Origin: Pseudomonas chlororaphis subsp. piscium
Lineage (GTDB): Bacteria; Pseudomonadota; Gammaproteobacteria; Pseudomonadales; Pseudomonadaceae
Assembly: GCF_003850345.1 (NCBI RefSeq)
Contig: NZ_CP027707.1
Span: 1,488,001-1,552,000 of the forward strand
Direction of reading: 5' to 3'
DNA: 64,000 bases
This document shows positions 9,481 to 19,243 of this stretch, piece by piece. Each line of letters opens with the position of its first letter. Positions within the stretch are counted from its first letter, which is position 1. The notes below the pieces were generated by a model, which did not search any database, was not told where the DNA came from, and saw nothing but the letters and a program-made list of their open reading frames with translations. The position numbers were made by a program, and so were the translations under genes.

Positions 9481-12400
9481 TGGCCAGCCTCTTCAGGAGT
9501 TTCAGTAGTTTCCGTTTCGATTGCCTTGCGGCGGCTCATCGAGGACACGGTGACGAAGAACAAAGGCACCCAGAATATCGCCAGGACAGTCGCGGTGAGC
9601 ATACCGCCAATCACCCCTGTACCGATCGCATGCTGGCTACCTGAGCCTGCGCCGGTGGAGATGGCCAGCGGTACCACACCGAGTACGAAGGCCAGGGAGG
9701 TCATGACGATCGGACGCAGACGCATGCGGCAGGCTTCGATCGCCGCGTCGACCAGGCTGCGGCCCTGTTCGTGCAGTTCCTTGGCGAACTCGACGATCAG
9801 AATGGCGTTTTTCGCCGCCAGACCGATGGTCACCAACAGCCCCACCTGGAAGTACACGTCGTTGGACAGGCCGCGCAGGCTGGTCGCCATCAGCGCACCG
9901 ATGATCCCCAGCGGCACCACCAGCATGACCGCGATCGGAATCGACCAGCTTTCATACAGCGCCGCCAGACACAGGAACACCATCAGCAGCGACAAGGCGT
10001 ACAGCGCAGGCGCTTGCGAGCCCGACAGACGCTCCTCGTAGGACAGACCGGTCCAGGAGATACCGACACCGGCCGGCAGCTTCTTGGCGATGGCTTCGAC
10101 TTCGGCCATGGCCTCACCGGTACTGTAGCCCGGCGCCGGGGCACCCAGGACTTCCACCGCTTCTACGCCGTTGTAACGGGCCAGTTTCGGCGAACCGTAG
10201 ATCCACGTGCCTTTGGCGAAGGAGGCGAACGGCACCATGGTCCCGGCGCTGTTGCGCACGTACCACTTCTTCAGGTCCTCGGGGCTCATGCGCGCGTTAG
10301 GCTGACCCTGGATGTACACCTTCTTCACCCGACCGCGGTCGATGAAGTCGTTGACGTAGCTACTGCCCAGGGCAATCGACAAGGTGTTGTTGATGTCGGA
10401 GATGGTCACGCCCAGGGCGCTGGCCTTCTCGTCATCGATTTCCAGCTGGTACTGCGGCTCGTCGTTCAGGCCGTTCGGACGCACCTGGGACAGGACCTTG
10501 CTCTGCGCCGCCATGCCGAGGAACTGGTTGCGGGCTTCCATCAGTTTCTCGTGGCCGATACCGGCGCGGTCCTGCAGGAACACGTCGAAACCGGTGGCGT
10601 TACCCAGCTCCAGTACCGCCGGCGGGGCGAAGGCGAACACCATCGCATCGCGGAAGCTGAAGAAGTGCTGCTGGGCACGCGCGGCCAGGTTGAACACGCT
10701 GTTTTCCACGGAGCGTTCGTCCCACGGCTTGAGCATGATGAACGCCATACCCGAACTCTGGCCACGACCGGCGAAGTTGAAGCCGTTCACGGTGAAGACC
10801 GAGGCCACGGTGTCCTTTTCCTTGTCCAGCAGGTAGGCGCGCATTTCATCGACGACCACCTGGGTCCGCTCGGAACTGGAACCGGCCGGGGTCTGTACCT
10901 GGGCGAACAGTACGCCCTGGTCTTCTTCCGGAAGGAACGCAGTCGGGATACGGGCGAACAGCCAGATCATGCCGACCACGATCAGCGCGTAGGCCAGCAG
11001 GTAAGGCGCCTTGTGCCGCAGGATATTGCCCACGCCACGTTCGTAGCTTTTGACGCTGCGGTCGAAGGTACGGTTGAACCAGCCGAAGAAGCCGCGTTTC
11101 GGCGCGGCGTGTTCGCCATGGGGAATGGCCTTGAGCATGGTGGCGCACAGGGCCGGGGTGAAGATCAGGGCAACCAGTACCGACAGGGCCATGGCCGAGA
11201 CCACGGTGATCGAGAACTGCTTGTAGATCACACCGGTGGAGCCGCTGAAGAACGCCATCGGCAGCAGTACCGCCGACAGTACCAGGGCAATACCGACCAG
11301 GGCGCCCTGGATCTGGCCCATGGACTTCTTGGTCGCTTCCTTGGGCGACAGGCCTTCCTCGGCCATCACCCGCTCGACGTTTTCCACCACGACGATGGCG
11401 TCGTCCACCAGCAAGCCGATGGCCAGCACCATGCCGAACATGGTCAGGGTGTTGATGCTGAACCCGGCGGCCGCGAGGATGCCGAAGGTACCCAGCAACA
11501 CCACCGGAACGGTCATGGTGGTGATGACGGTGGCGCGGAAGTTCTGCAGGAACAGGAACATCACCAGGAACACCAGCACGATCGCTTCGACCAGGGTCTC
11601 GACCACACCCTTGATCGACTCGGTCACCACCGGGGTGGTGTCGTACGGGAAGACCACTTTCATCCCTTCCGGGAAGAACGGCTCCAGGTCGCTGATGGTC
11701 TTGCGCAGAGCCTTGGCGGTGTCCAGGGCGTTGGCGCCGTTGGCCAGTTTCACGGCCAGGCCGGAAGCCGGGGCACCGTTGAACTGGGCACTGACGGAGT
11801 AGTTTTCACCCCCCAGGGCCACATCCGCGACATCGCCCAGACGCACTTGCGAGCCGTCCGCGTTGACTTTCAGCAGGATGGCCTTGAACTGCTCGGCAGT
11901 CTGCAGGCGGGTCTTGCCGATGATGGTGGCGTTCAGTTGCTGGCCTGGCAGGGCTGGCAAACCACCGATCTGGCCGGACGACACCTGGACGTTCTGCGCC
12001 GCCACGGCGGTTTTCACGTCAACCGGAGTCAGGTTGAAGTTGTTCAGCTTGGCCGGGTCGAGCCAGATACGCATGGCGTACTGGGCACCGAACACCTGGA
12101 AGTCACCCACGCCCGCGGTCCGCGAGATCGGGTCCTGCATGTTGGACACGATGTAGTTCGAGAGGTCGTCCTTGGACATGCTGCCGTCCTCGGAAACCAC
12201 ACCGATCACCAACAGGAAGTTCTTCACCGCCTTGGTTACGCGGATACCCTGTTGCTGCACTTCTTGCGGCAGCAGCGGGGTGGCCAGGTTCAGCTTGTTC
12301 TGCACCTGAACCTGCGCGGTGTCCGAGTTGGTGCCCTGCTCGAAGGTCGCGGTAATGGTCATGCTGCCGTCGGAGTTACTTTCCGAGGACACATAACGCA

Positions 12401-12623
12401 GGTTGTCGATACCGTTGAGCTGCTGCTCGATGACCTGGACCACGGTGTCCTGCACGGTCTGTGCGGAAGCGCCTGGGTAGGTCACGGAGATGGCGATCGC
12501 TGGTGGCGCGATGCTCGGGTATTGGTTGATCGGCAATTTGAGGATCGATAGAGCCCCGACCAGCATGATCACCAGGGCGATTACCCAGGCGAAAATCGGA
12601 CGGTCGATAAAAAATTTCGACAT
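9477..12623 (-). CDS. ttgB: RND inner-membrane efflux transporter
   Basis: HAE1-family proton-driven pump, 1048 residues, the standard length. The start [20 protein letters not shown] is the family N-terminus. The fourth helix region [18 protein letters not shown] contains the paired Asp residues of proton relay, and the repeat half ends in the expected [19 protein letters not shown]. It works with TtgA in the periplasm and TtgC in the outer membrane. The gene is three bases after ttgA and overlaps ttgC. Called EmhB in P. fluorescens. Confidence 0.97.
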   Translation of the reverse strand: MSKFFIDRPIFAWVIALVIMLVGALSILKLPINQYPSIAPPAIAISVTYPGASAQTVQDTVVQVIEQQLNGIDNLRYVSSESNSDGSMTITATFEQGTNSDTAQVQVQNKLNLATPLLPQEVQQQGIRVTKAVKNFLLVIGVVSEDGSMSKDDLSNYIVSNMQDPISRTAGVGDFQVFGAQYAMRIWLDPAKLNNFNLTPVDVKTAVAAQNVQVSSGQIGGLPALPGQQLNATIIGKTRLQTAEQFKAILLKVNADGSQVRLGDVADVALGGENYSVSAQFNGAPASGLAVKLANGANALDTAKALRKTISDLEPFFPEGMKVVFPYDTTPVVTESIKGVVETLVEAIVLVFLVMFLFLQNFRATVITTMTVPVVLLGTFGILAAAGFSINTLTMFGMVLAIGLLVDDAIVVVENVERVMAEEGLSPKEATKKSMGQIQGALVGIALVLSAVLLPMAFFSGSTGVIYKQFSITVVSAMALSVLVALIFTPALCATMLKAIPHGEHAAPKRGFFGWFNRTFDRSVKSYERGVGNILRHKAPYLLAYALIVVGMIWLFARIPTAFLPEEDQGVLFAQVQTPAGSSSERTQVVVDEMRAYLLDKEKDTVASVFTVNGFNFAGRGQSSGMAFIMLKPWDERSVENSVFNLAARAQQHFFSFRDAMVFAFAPPAVLELGNATGFDVFLQDRAGIGHEKLMEARNQFLGMAAQSKVLSQVRPNGLNDEPQYQLEIDDEKASALGVTISDINNTLSIALGSSYVNDFIDRGRVKKVYIQGQPNARMSPEDLKKWYVRNSAGTMVPFASFAKGTWIYGSPKLARYNGVEAVEVLGAPAPGYSTGEAMAEVEAIAKKLPAGVGISWTGLSYEERLSGSQAPALYALSLLMVFLCLAALYESWSIPIAVMLVVPLGIIGALMATSLRGLSNDVYFQVGLLVTIGLAAKNAILIVEFAKELHEQGRSLVDAAIEACRMRLRPIVMTSLAFVLGVVPLAISTGAGSGSQHAIGTGVIGGMLTATVLAIFWVPLFFVTVSSMSRRKAIETETTETPEEAGQ

Positions 12624-12626
12624 GGT

Positions 12627-13784
12627 TTACTCCCCTTTGCCGCCTGCAGCTTTGTCAGTTGCCTGTGCAGTGGCCGGGTTTTTTGCTGGAACGTTGGTCG
12701 CTTCGCTGGCTTTGACTTCGACGCCAGGTCGGACGAATTGCAGCCCTTCGGTGATCAGGCGATCACCGGCCTTCAGGCCGTCCTCGATCAGCCACTGGTT
12801 GCCGACGGTGCGGCTGGCCTTGAGCTGACGCAGTTCAACCTTGTTGTCCGGGCCAACCACCAGCGCGGTCGGTGTGCCCTTGAGGTCGCGGGTCACGCCT
12901 TGTTGCGGGGCGAGGATCGCCGCGGCATTCACGCCGGCCTGCAGTTGCGCATGCACGAACATGCCTGGCAGCAAGGTGTGTTCCGGGTTCGGGAACACCG
13001 CGCGCAGGGTCACGGAACCGGTGGTTTCGTCGACCGACACTTCGGAGAACTCCAGCTTGCCGTCGAGCTTGTACTGGCTGCCGTCTTCCAGGGTCAGCTT
13101 GACCTTGGCAGCGTTGTCGCCGGCCTTCTGCAGGCGACCGCTTTCCAGCTCGCGGCGCAGCTCGAGCAGTTCGACCGACGACTGGGTGACGTCGACGTAG
13201 ATCGGATCGAGTTGCTGGATGGTTGCCATGGCGCTGGACTGGCCGTTGCTGACCAATGCGCCTTCGGTGACCGAAGAACGGCCGATACGCCCGGAGATCG
13301 GCGACAGCACCTTGGTGTAGCGCAGGTCGATCTGGGCGCTCTGCAGCGAGGCTTCCGATTGCAGGCGGTTGGCGACGGCAGTGTCGTATTCCTGGCGGCT
13401 TACGGCTTGCTCGTCGACCAGTTGCTTGTAGCGATCGGAGATCGACTTGGTCGATTGCAGGTTGGCCTGGGCGCTCTTGAGGGTCGACTCATAGACCGAC
13501 GGATCGATCTGGTAGAGCTGCTGACCTTCCTTGACGTCGCCGCCTTCCTTGAACAGACGCTTGAGAATGATGCCGTTGACCTGAGGACGGACCTCGGCGA
13601 TCCGGAACGCAGTGGTGCGCCCTGGAAGCTCGGACGTCAGGGTAAAGGCTTGAGGTTGCAGGGTGACTACGCCGACCTGAGGGGCTTGTGGGGCTGGAGC
13701 CGCCTCTTCCTTTTTACATCCGCTGAGCAGCGATGCCAGGGCGACGGCAGTGACCAGAGCGGTAACAGCTGGCTTGAGTTGCAT
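12627..13784 (-). CDS. ttgA: periplasmic adaptor of the RND efflux pump
   Basis: Membrane-fusion lipoprotein of 385 residues. The lipobox is LASLLSGCKKEE (Cys at about residue 23); then come the barrel-sandwich and hairpin domains with VRPQVNGIILKRLFKEG and LYQIDPSVYESTLKSA, typical of MexA/AcrA/TtgA proteins. It is the first gene of the operon and faces ttgR across a 264-base intergenic region with a TtgR-type operator. Confidence 0.96.
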   Translation of the reverse strand: MQLKPAVTALVTAVALASLLSGCKKEEAAPAPQAPQVGVVTLQPQAFTLTSELPGRTTAFRIAEVRPQVNGIILKRLFKEGGDVKEGQQLYQIDPSVYESTLKSAQANLQSTKSISDRYKQLVDEQAVSRQEYDTAVANRLQSEASLQSAQIDLRYTKVLSPISGRIGRSSVTEGALVSNGQSSAMATIQQLDPIYVDVTQSSVELLELRRELESGRLQKAGDNAAKVKLTLEDGSQYKLDGKLEFSEVSVDETTGSVTLRAVFPNPEHTLLPGMFVHAQLQAGVNAAAILAPQQGVTRDLKGTPTALVVGPDNKVELRQLKASRTVGNQWLIEDGLKAGDRLITEGLQFVRPGVEVKASEATNVPAKNPATAQATDKAAGGKGE

Positions 13785-13876
13785 GAAGATCCTCGGGTCA
13801 GGCGCGCAAAATGCGCACTCGAAAAGTGGAAGGGTAAAAAACGAGTGCTGAGTGGATAAGTAGCTTGCTAAGGAAT

Positions 13877-13904
13877 ATACTTACGTTCATGGTTGTTTGT
13901 AAAT
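13877..13904. promoter_or_regulatory. TtgR/EmhR-type operator between ttgA and ttgR
   Basis: TTACGTTCATGGTTGTTTGTAA is an imperfect dyad (TTAC...GTAA) in the divergent ttgA-ttgR gap. It closely resembles the P. putida ttgR operator as I remember it (TTACAAACAACCATGAATGTAA on the other strand). It likely covers both promoters, so the repressor would control the pump and itself. Binding is inferred. Confidence 0.8.
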
Positions 13905-14048
13905 ACCTTGGCGACGTACCCATTCGGTTACAAAAGCCGTTGCAAACGTTGAATTGTAGGCTGGGCAAACGGCACCCGAGATGCCGTTCCATATTTATTC
14001 AGATGAGTTTCATGCATCGCTGAAACATCCTGATCGAGGTTTACTGCC

Positions 14049-14681
14049 ATGGTCCGTCGTACCAAAGAGGAAGCTCAAGAAACCCGCAAACAGATACTCG
14101 AGGCGGCCGAAAAAGCCTTCTACGAGCGCGGTGTGGCGCGTACCACCCTGGCCGATATCGCGGCGTTGGCCGGTGTCACGCGTGGAGCTATTTACTGGCA
14201 CTTCAGCAACAAGGCGGATCTGGTGCAGGCCATGCTCGATACCTTGCGCGAGCCGTTGAATGAAATGGCCAGGGCGAGTGAAGACGAAGAGGAAGTCGAC
14301 CCGCTGGGGTGCATGCGCAAGCTGCTGATTCATTTGTTTCATCAAATTGCCCTGGACCCGAAAACCCGACGCATTAATGAGATTTTGTTTCACAAGTGCG
14401 AAATCACCGATGAAATGTGCGACATGCGGCGCCAGCGTCGCGCGGCCAGCCTGGATTGCAACGTGCATATCGAGCTGGGGTTGCGCAATGCCGTGAAGCG
14501 GGGACAACTGCCCGAGAATCTCGATACTGCCCGGGCGGCCATCAGTATCCACGCCTATATTGATGGCATTCTTTATCAGTGGCTGTTGGCGCCGGACAGC
14601 TTCGAACTCCATAAGGAAGCGGAGCGCTGGATCGATACCGGATTGGACATGCTGCGCCTGAGTTCCAGCCTGCGTAATTGA
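14049..14681 (+). CDS. ttgR: TetR-family repressor of the RND pump
   Basis: Drug-responsive repressor of ttgABC, 210 residues. The TetR helix-turn-helix is at residues 10-60 ([28 protein letters not shown]), followed by a divergent all-helical ligand-binding domain. Its start [21 protein letters not shown] matches TtgR/MexR-linked TetR proteins such as AcrR. Its divergent position to ttgA and the dyad between them fix its role. Known as EmhR in P. fluorescens. Confidence 0.95.
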   Translation: MVRRTKEEAQETRKQILEAAEKAFYERGVARTTLADIAALAGVTRGAIYWHFSNKADLVQAMLDTLREPLNEMARASEDEEEVDPLGCMRKLLIHLFHQIALDPKTRRINEILFHKCEITDEMCDMRRQRRAASLDCNVHIELGLRNAVKRGQLPENLDTARAAISIHAYIDGILYQWLLAPDSFELHKEAERWIDTGLDMLRLSSSLRN

Positions 14682-14843
14682 GACAAAATGCGGAATTACG
14701 TCGGCAGATGTCAACGTTTGCGCGTTATAAAACGCGATGTTTCATTCGTCACGGCTCACCGGGATGCCTTTATATACGTGCCGGCTTTATCTTGATAGAT
14801 AGCGAGCTACGTATTTTGTAGGGAAATTGTTGCGAGTATGTGA

Positions 14844-15731
14844 ATGAGTGTGAGTACCGCGGCTTACAAGGGCGCCGAGCAGCCGGTAAAAGGTATAGCA
14901 CTGATTTGCCTGGCGGTTTTGCTGTTCGCCAGTCATGACACCCTGTCCAAATACCTGTCCGGCTTCTACCCCATCGTCATGGTGGTTTGGGCCCGGTATG
15001 TGGTGCACACGCTGTTGATGCTGGTGGTGTTCGTGCCGCGCAGCGGTTTTTCCGCCGTGGTCCGTACCAAGCGGCCTGGCCTGCAACTGTTGCGTGCCTT
15101 GTGCCTGATCGGCACCAGCCTGTTTTTCACCACCGGCCTGCGTTATATCCCCCTGGCCGAGGCCACCGCGGTCAACTTCCTCGCGCCCTTGCTAGTCACC
15201 GCGTTGTCCGTGCCGCTGCTGGGCGAACGGGTGACCCGCAGCCAGTGGCTGGCGGTGCTGGCCGGTTTCGTCGGGGTCTTGATTGTGATTCGTCCGGGCG
15301 GCGCCTTGTTCACCCCGGCGATCCTGCTGCCGCTGTGCTCGGCGTTGTGTTTCGGCTTCTACCAATTGCTCACCCGCAAGCTCAGCGGGGTCGACAGCCC
15401 CACCACCAGCAACTTCCTCACCGGGATTCTCAACAGCCTGATCATGAGTGCGGCGCTGCCGTTCTTCTGGAGTACGCCGACCCTGTGGCATGCCCTGTTC
15501 ATGATCGGCCTCGGTACCTGCGGCATGCTCGGCCACCTGTTGCTGACCCAGGCCTTCCGCCATGCCGCGCCGGCAATGCTGGCGCCATTCAGCTACGGGC
15601 AGATCCTGTTCGCCGGCATGTACGGCTACCTGATTTTCGATCACACCCCGGACAGCTTCGGCATAGTCGGGATCGCGGTGATCTGCCTCAGCGGCCTGGC
15701 CGTGGCCTGGGGCCAGCGTAAGCGCAACTGA
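14844..15731 (+). CDS. DMT-superfamily (EamA) transporter
   Basis: Inner-membrane protein of 295 residues with ten predicted hydrophobic helices in two EamA halves, the usual length. The first half has the family-like ATAVNFLAPLLVTALSVPLLGERV segment and the second the matching SYGQILFAGMYGYLIF. Members export or import small metabolites such as amino acids; the substrate is not evident. The gene stands alone, 160 bases after ttgR, with no strong ribosome-binding site before the ATG, and is followed by a REP pair and a terminator. Confidence 0.85.
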   Translation: MSVSTAAYKGAEQPVKGIALICLAVLLFASHDTLSKYLSGFYPIVMVVWARYVVHTLLMLVVFVPRSGFSAVVRTKRPGLQLLRALCLIGTSLFFTTGLRYIPLAEATAVNFLAPLLVTALSVPLLGERVTRSQWLAVLAGFVGVLIVIRPGGALFTPAILLPLCSALCFGFYQLLTRKLSGVDSPTTSNFLTGILNSLIMSAALPFFWSTPTLWHALFMIGLGTCGMLGHLLLTQAFRHAAPAMLAPFSYGQILFAGMYGYLIFDHTPDSFGIVGIAVICLSGLAVAWGQRKRN

Positions 15732-15745
15732 TCGCGCCCCGCCCT

Positions 15746-15847
15746 TGTAGGAGCGAAGCTTGCTCGCGATGGTGGTCAAGGATAACGCGGTGTGCCTGAA
15801 GCTACCCGTTGCCCTTGGGTTTATCGCGAGCAAGCTTTGCTCCTACA
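15746..15847. repeat. paired REP element
   Basis: TGTAGGAGCGAAGCTTGCTC and the inverted GAGCAAGCTTTGCTCCTACA are separated by about 60 bases, between the convergent DMT gene and xenB. Same type as at 6291 and 37836. Confidence 0.88.
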
Positions 15848-15861
15848 GGTGAGCGCGCATG

Positions 15862-15896
15862 AAAAAGCCCCGGCTCTCGCGAGTCCGGGGCTTTTT
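15862..15896. terminator. bidirectional intrinsic terminator
   Basis: AAAAAGCCCCGG and CCGGGGCTTTTT form a 12-bp stem with an 11-base loop. It sits 12 bases from the xenB stop and can serve both xenB (minus) and the DMT gene (plus). Confidence 0.9.
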
Positions 15897-15908
15897 AATT
15901 GAAGCGCC

Positions 15909-16958
15909 TTACAGCGTCGGGTAGTCGATATAGCCGACCGGGCCCTTGCCATAGAACAGTTCAGGACGCGCGTCGTTCAGCGGCGCATCGGCCTTCAGGC
16001 GGGCCGGCAGGTCCGGGTTGGCGATGAAGGGCACACCGAAGGCCACGGCATCGGCCTTGCCGCTGGCCAGCCAGGCGTTGGCGCTGTCCTTGGTGAAACG
16101 TTCGTTGGCGATGTACGGGCCGCCGAAGGCTTCTTTCAGTTGTGGGCCGAGGCTGTCGGCGCCTTCTTTCTCGCGGGAGCAGATAAAGGCGATACCGCGT
16201 TTGCCCAGCTCGCGAGCGACATAGGTGAAGGTTTCGGCCAGGTTGTCGTCGCCCATGTCATGGGAGTCGGCCCGTGGCGCCAGGTGTACGCCAACACGGC
16301 CGGCGCCCCAGACTTCGATGGCGGCGTCGGTCACTTCCAGCAGCAGGCGGGCACGGTTTTCCAGGGAACCGCCGTACTGGTCGGTGCGCTGGTTGGTGGA
16401 GCTTTGCAGGAACTGGTCCAGCAGGTAGCCGTTGGCGCCGTGGATTTCCACGCCGTCGAAACCGGCGGCCTTGGCGTTCTCGGCGCCGACGCGGTAGGCG
16501 TCGACGATATCGGCGATTTCAGCGGTTTCCAGGGCACGCGGGGTAGGGAAGTCAGCCAGCGGGCGTACCAGGCTGACATGGCCCTTGGGCTGGATGGCAC
16601 TTGGCGCGACCGGCGCTTCGCCGTTCAGGTAGCTCGGGTGGGAAACCCGGCCCACGTGCCACAGTTGCAGGAAGATCTTGCCGCCCGCGCCGTGAACGGC
16701 CTTGGTCACGTTGCTCCAGCCGCGCACCTGGTCGTTGGACCAGATGCCCGGGGTGTCCGGGTAGCCGACGCCCATCGGGGTCACCGAGGTGGCCTCGCTG
16801 AGGATCAGGCCGGCGGAGGCGCGTTGCACGTAGTACTCGGCCATCAGCGCGTTCGGCACGCGGCCTTCGTCGGCGCGGCAGCGGGTCAGCGGCGCCATGA
16901 TGATGCGGTTGGCCAGCTCGAGGTCGCCGAGTTTGATCGGATCGAAAATAGTCGTCAT
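15909..16958 (-). CDS. xenB: old yellow enzyme family xenobiotic reductase
   Basis: FMN-dependent NAD(P)H:alkene/nitroester reductase of the old yellow enzyme family, 349 residues. The sequence matches what I recall of Pseudomonas XenB almost throughout, for example MTTIFDPIKLGDL at the start, PLTRCRADEGRVPNALM, the signature HGANGYLLDQFLQ, and the C-terminal GKGPVGYIDYP. The ATG at 16958 has AAGAAGGG upstream and is preferred to an in-frame GTG nine bases earlier. It follows the MFS gene by 28 bases and may be co-transcribed with it and the ArsR gene. Confidence 0.95.
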   Translation of the reverse strand: MTTIFDPIKLGDLELANRIIMAPLTRCRADEGRVPNALMAEYYVQRASAGLILSEATSVTPMGVGYPDTPGIWSNDQVRGWSNVTKAVHGAGGKIFLQLWHVGRVSHPSYLNGEAPVAPSAIQPKGHVSLVRPLADFPTPRALETAEIADIVDAYRVGAENAKAAGFDGVEIHGANGYLLDQFLQSSTNQRTDQYGGSLENRARLLLEVTDAAIEVWGAGRVGVHLAPRADSHDMGDDNLAETFTYVARELGKRGIAFICSREKEGADSLGPQLKEAFGGPYIANERFTKDSANAWLASGKADAVAFGVPFIANPDLPARLKADAPLNDARPELFYGKGPVGYIDYPTL

Positions 16959-16986
16959 GAAATACACCCTTCTTTAGATGAACGTA

Positions 16987-18153
16987 TCAGTTGGTCGCAG
17001 GAGCCAGTTCGGCATTGCCGCCCTGGCGAAAGGTAATCAGCGTCACCAGCAGGGCCAGGACCGCCAGCGCGGCGGCGGCCAGCGGCACGTTGACCAGGCC
17101 GTAGCCGTGGGCGATGACGCTGCCCCCGACCCAGGCGCCCAGGGCGTTGCCGATGTTGAAGGCGCCGATGTTCAGCGTGGACACCAGGTTCGGCGCGGCC
17201 TTGCCGAAGGTCACCACGTTGACCTGCAGGGCTGGCACCGCGGCGAAGCAGGCGGTGGCCCAGAGGAAGAGAGTGACTTCGGTGGGGATCAGCGCGACGC
17301 TGGTCCAGGTCAGCACGGAGCTGGTCACGGCCATGGCGATCAGCACGCCGACCAGGGTTCCCGACAGGCTTTTGTCGGCCATCTTGCCGCCGATGATGTT
17401 GCCCAGGGTCAGGCCCAGGCCGATCAGCACCAGGGTCCAGGTCACGCCTTGGGGCGAGACGCCGGTCACCTCGCCCAGCAGCGGGGCGACATAGGTGAAC
17501 AGGGTGAACACCGAGGCGGAGAACAGCGCGGTCATGCTCAGCGACAGCCAGATCCCGGCGCCCTTGAGGGCGATCAGTTCCGAACGCATGTCGAGCTTCT
17601 CTTCGTCGCGCTTGGCCGGCAGGAAGCGGATCAGCCCGATCAGGGCAATCACGCCGATCAGGGTCACTGCCCAGAAGGTCGAACGCCAGCCGGCCTGTTG
17701 GCCCAGGGCGGTGCCCAGCGGTACGCCGAGCACGTTGGCCAAGGTCAGGCCGGTGAACATCAGGGCCACGGCGGAGGCACGCTTGTTGGCGGGCACCAGG
17801 CCTGCCGCGACCACCGAACCGATACCAAAGAAGGCGCCATGGCACAGGGCGGTGACCACACGGGCGAACATCAGCACGTCGTAGTCACTGGCCAGCGCAC
17901 ACAGCAGGTTGCCGACGATGAAAATCCCCATCAACGCTACCAGGGCGGCCTTGCGCGGCAGCCTGGCGGTGGCCAGGGCCATGAAGGGCGCGCCGATGGC
18001 CACGCCCAGGGCGTAGCCGGTCACCAGCCAGCCGGCGCCAGGGATCGACACACCCAGGTCATTCGCCACATCGGGCAGCAGGCCCATGATGACGAACTCG
18101 GTGGTGCCGATGGCGAAGGCGCTCAAGGCCAGGATGAGGAGCGAGAGGGGCAT
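16987..18153 (-). CDS. MFS exporter, AraJ/DHA1-like
   Basis: Twelve-helix major facilitator, 388 residues, of the sugar or drug efflux DHA1 type. It has SAFAIGTTEFVIMGLLPDVA at the start and the loop 2-3 motif ATARLPRKAAL. It lies 13 bases after the ArsR-type regulator and 28 bases before xenB on the same strand, so the three probably form an operon, and export of a reactive compound is plausible. The actual substrate is unknown. Confidence 0.88.
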   Translation of the reverse strand: MPLSLLILALSAFAIGTTEFVIMGLLPDVANDLGVSIPGAGWLVTGYALGVAIGAPFMALATARLPRKAALVALMGIFIVGNLLCALASDYDVLMFARVVTALCHGAFFGIGSVVAAGLVPANKRASAVALMFTGLTLANVLGVPLGTALGQQAGWRSTFWAVTLIGVIALIGLIRFLPAKRDEEKLDMRSELIALKGAGIWLSLSMTALFSASVFTLFTYVAPLLGEVTGVSPQGVTWTLVLIGLGLTLGNIIGGKMADKSLSGTLVGVLIAMAVTSSVLTWTSVALIPTEVTLFLWATACFAAVPALQVNVVTFGKAAPNLVSTLNIGAFNIGNALGAWVGGSVIAHGYGLVNVPLAAAALAVLALLVTLITFRQGGNAELAPATN

Positions 18154-18166
18154 TGTCGGGTCCTTG

Positions 18167-18481
18167 TCAGCGTCGACTGCTGAGTTCTTTGGTGAGCGCT
18201 TCGAGGAAGGCTTGGATCACATCCTCGTTGCGTTTGAAAAAGTGCCATTGGCCGGCTTTCTGGCTGCTGATCAGGCCCGCCCGTTGCAAGGTCGCCAGGT
18301 GCGCGGACACGGTCGACTGCGACAGGCCGCAGCGTTGGTCGATCTGTCCGGCGCAGATGCCGTACTCGTGGTTGTGGGTCTGATCGGGGAACTGGACCTT
18401 CGGGTCCTTGAGCCAGATAAGGATGTCTCGTCGTACTGGGTGCGCCAGGGCTTTTATTATTTCGTCGAGGTCGATGGACAT
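18167..18481 (-). CDS. ArsR-family transcriptional regulator
   Basis: Winged-helix repressor of 104 residues. The recognition helix region is CGLSQSTVSAHLATLQRAGL and the wing follows in SSQKAGQWHFFKR. The Cys pair used for metal sensing in ArsR or SmtB proteins (CxC in the recognition helix) is absent, so it may sense redox state or an organic ligand. The start MSIDLDEIIKALAHPVRR is the family norm; a longer in-frame reading exists but runs through the operator region. It leads the probable operon with the MFS exporter and xenB. Confidence 0.9.
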   Translation of the reverse strand: MSIDLDEIIKALAHPVRRDILIWLKDPKVQFPDQTHNHEYGICAGQIDQRCGLSQSTVSAHLATLQRAGLISSQKAGQWHFFKRNEDVIQAFLEALTKELSSRR

Positions 18482-18504
18482 GGCGGTGCTCGTTTTCCGT
18501 AAAA

Positions 18505-18607
18505 CGTTATATCGCGATGAGGCGAACTTTAAATCGCTATTTCGCGATATACCAATATGATTTTGATCTGAGATCAGCGTTAATCGGTATATCGGGTTAT
18601 AACGATA
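18505..18607. promoter_or_regulatory. repeated TATATCG-type sites upstream of the ArsR gene
   Basis: This AT-rich stretch contains TTATATCGCGAT, ATCGCTATTTCGCGATAT and ATCGGTATATCGGGTTATAACGATAT: at least three copies of a TATATCG-like half-site, partly as inverted repeats. It sits between divergent arsR and acpH. Tandem sites of this kind are expected for autoregulation by the ArsR protein. Confidence 0.7.
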
Positions 18608-18634
18608 TGTGAGGCGCGGTGCTAAGCTGCGCGA

Positions 18635-19216
18635 ATGAATTATCTCGCACATCTGCACCTCGGCGGCCAGCGCCCCGGTCAATTACTCGGCAGTCTGTAT
18701 GGCGACTTTGTCAAAGGACGCCTGCAGGGCCAGTTCGACCCGGAAATCGAGGCGGCGATCCAGCTGCATCGCAGCATCGATATCTTTACCGACCGCCATC
18801 CGCTGGTGGGCGAGTCGCTGTCGCGTTTTTCCCTGACCCGCCGGCGTTACGCCGGCATCGTGCTGGACGTGTTTTTCGACCACTGCCTGGCCCGGGACTG
18901 GGCGCTCTATGCCGACCGGCCGTTGGAATTGTTCACCTCGGACGTGTACCGGGTGCTGGCGGGCGAACCCCGGTTACCCGGGCGCCTGGCGCAGATCGCG
19001 CCGCACATGGCCGCCCATGACTGGCTGGGTTCCTACCGGGAATTCGAGGTGCTGGAGCAGGTGTTGCAGGGGATTGCCCGGCGCCTGTCTCGCCCGGAAG
19101 AGCTGGCGGCGGCGATGGGCGAGCTGGAGCGGCTGTACCAGCCGTTGAGCGAGGATTTCCGGGCGTTCTACCCGCAGTTGCAGGCGTTCGCCGCGCAACA
19201 CATACAGTCGCGGTAG
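18635..19216 (+). CDS. acpH: acyl-carrier-protein phosphodiesterase (AcpH)
   Basis: Removes 4'-phosphopantetheine from holo-ACP. The 193-residue protein matches the AcpH/DUF479 family in length and in its conserved N-terminus (MNYLAHLHLG...GSLYGDFVKG), the HRSIDIFTDRHP block and the FDHCLARDW block with its metal-binding His and Asp. It is transcribed away from the ArsR gene. Its TAG stop overlaps the beginning of a perfect inverted repeat. Confidence 0.93.
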   Translation: MNYLAHLHLGGQRPGQLLGSLYGDFVKGRLQGQFDPEIEAAIQLHRSIDIFTDRHPLVGESLSRFSLTRRRYAGIVLDVFFDHCLARDWALYADRPLELFTSDVYRVLAGEPRLPGRLAQIAPHMAAHDWLGSYREFEVLEQVLQGIARRLSRPEELAAAMGELERLYQPLSEDFRAFYPQLQAFAAQHIQSR

Positions 19217-19235
19217 GAGCCGGCAAGCCGGCTCC
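19216..19235. terminator. perfect inverted repeat between convergent acpH and olsA
   Basis: GGAGCCGGC-AA-GCCGGCTCC, a 9-bp stem beginning at the last base of the acpH stop codon and followed by CCCC, not T. It may act as a weak or factor-assisted terminator or as an mRNA 3' stabiliser. Confidence 0.55.
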
Positions 19236-19243
19236 CCCCAGGG

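Noticed and set aside
9771..12551. 926-codon open frame on the plus strand
   Set aside because: It is the complement of ttgB. High GC3 coding DNA leaves the opposite frame open; the composition is rich in His, Gln, Arg and Gly and no family is visible.
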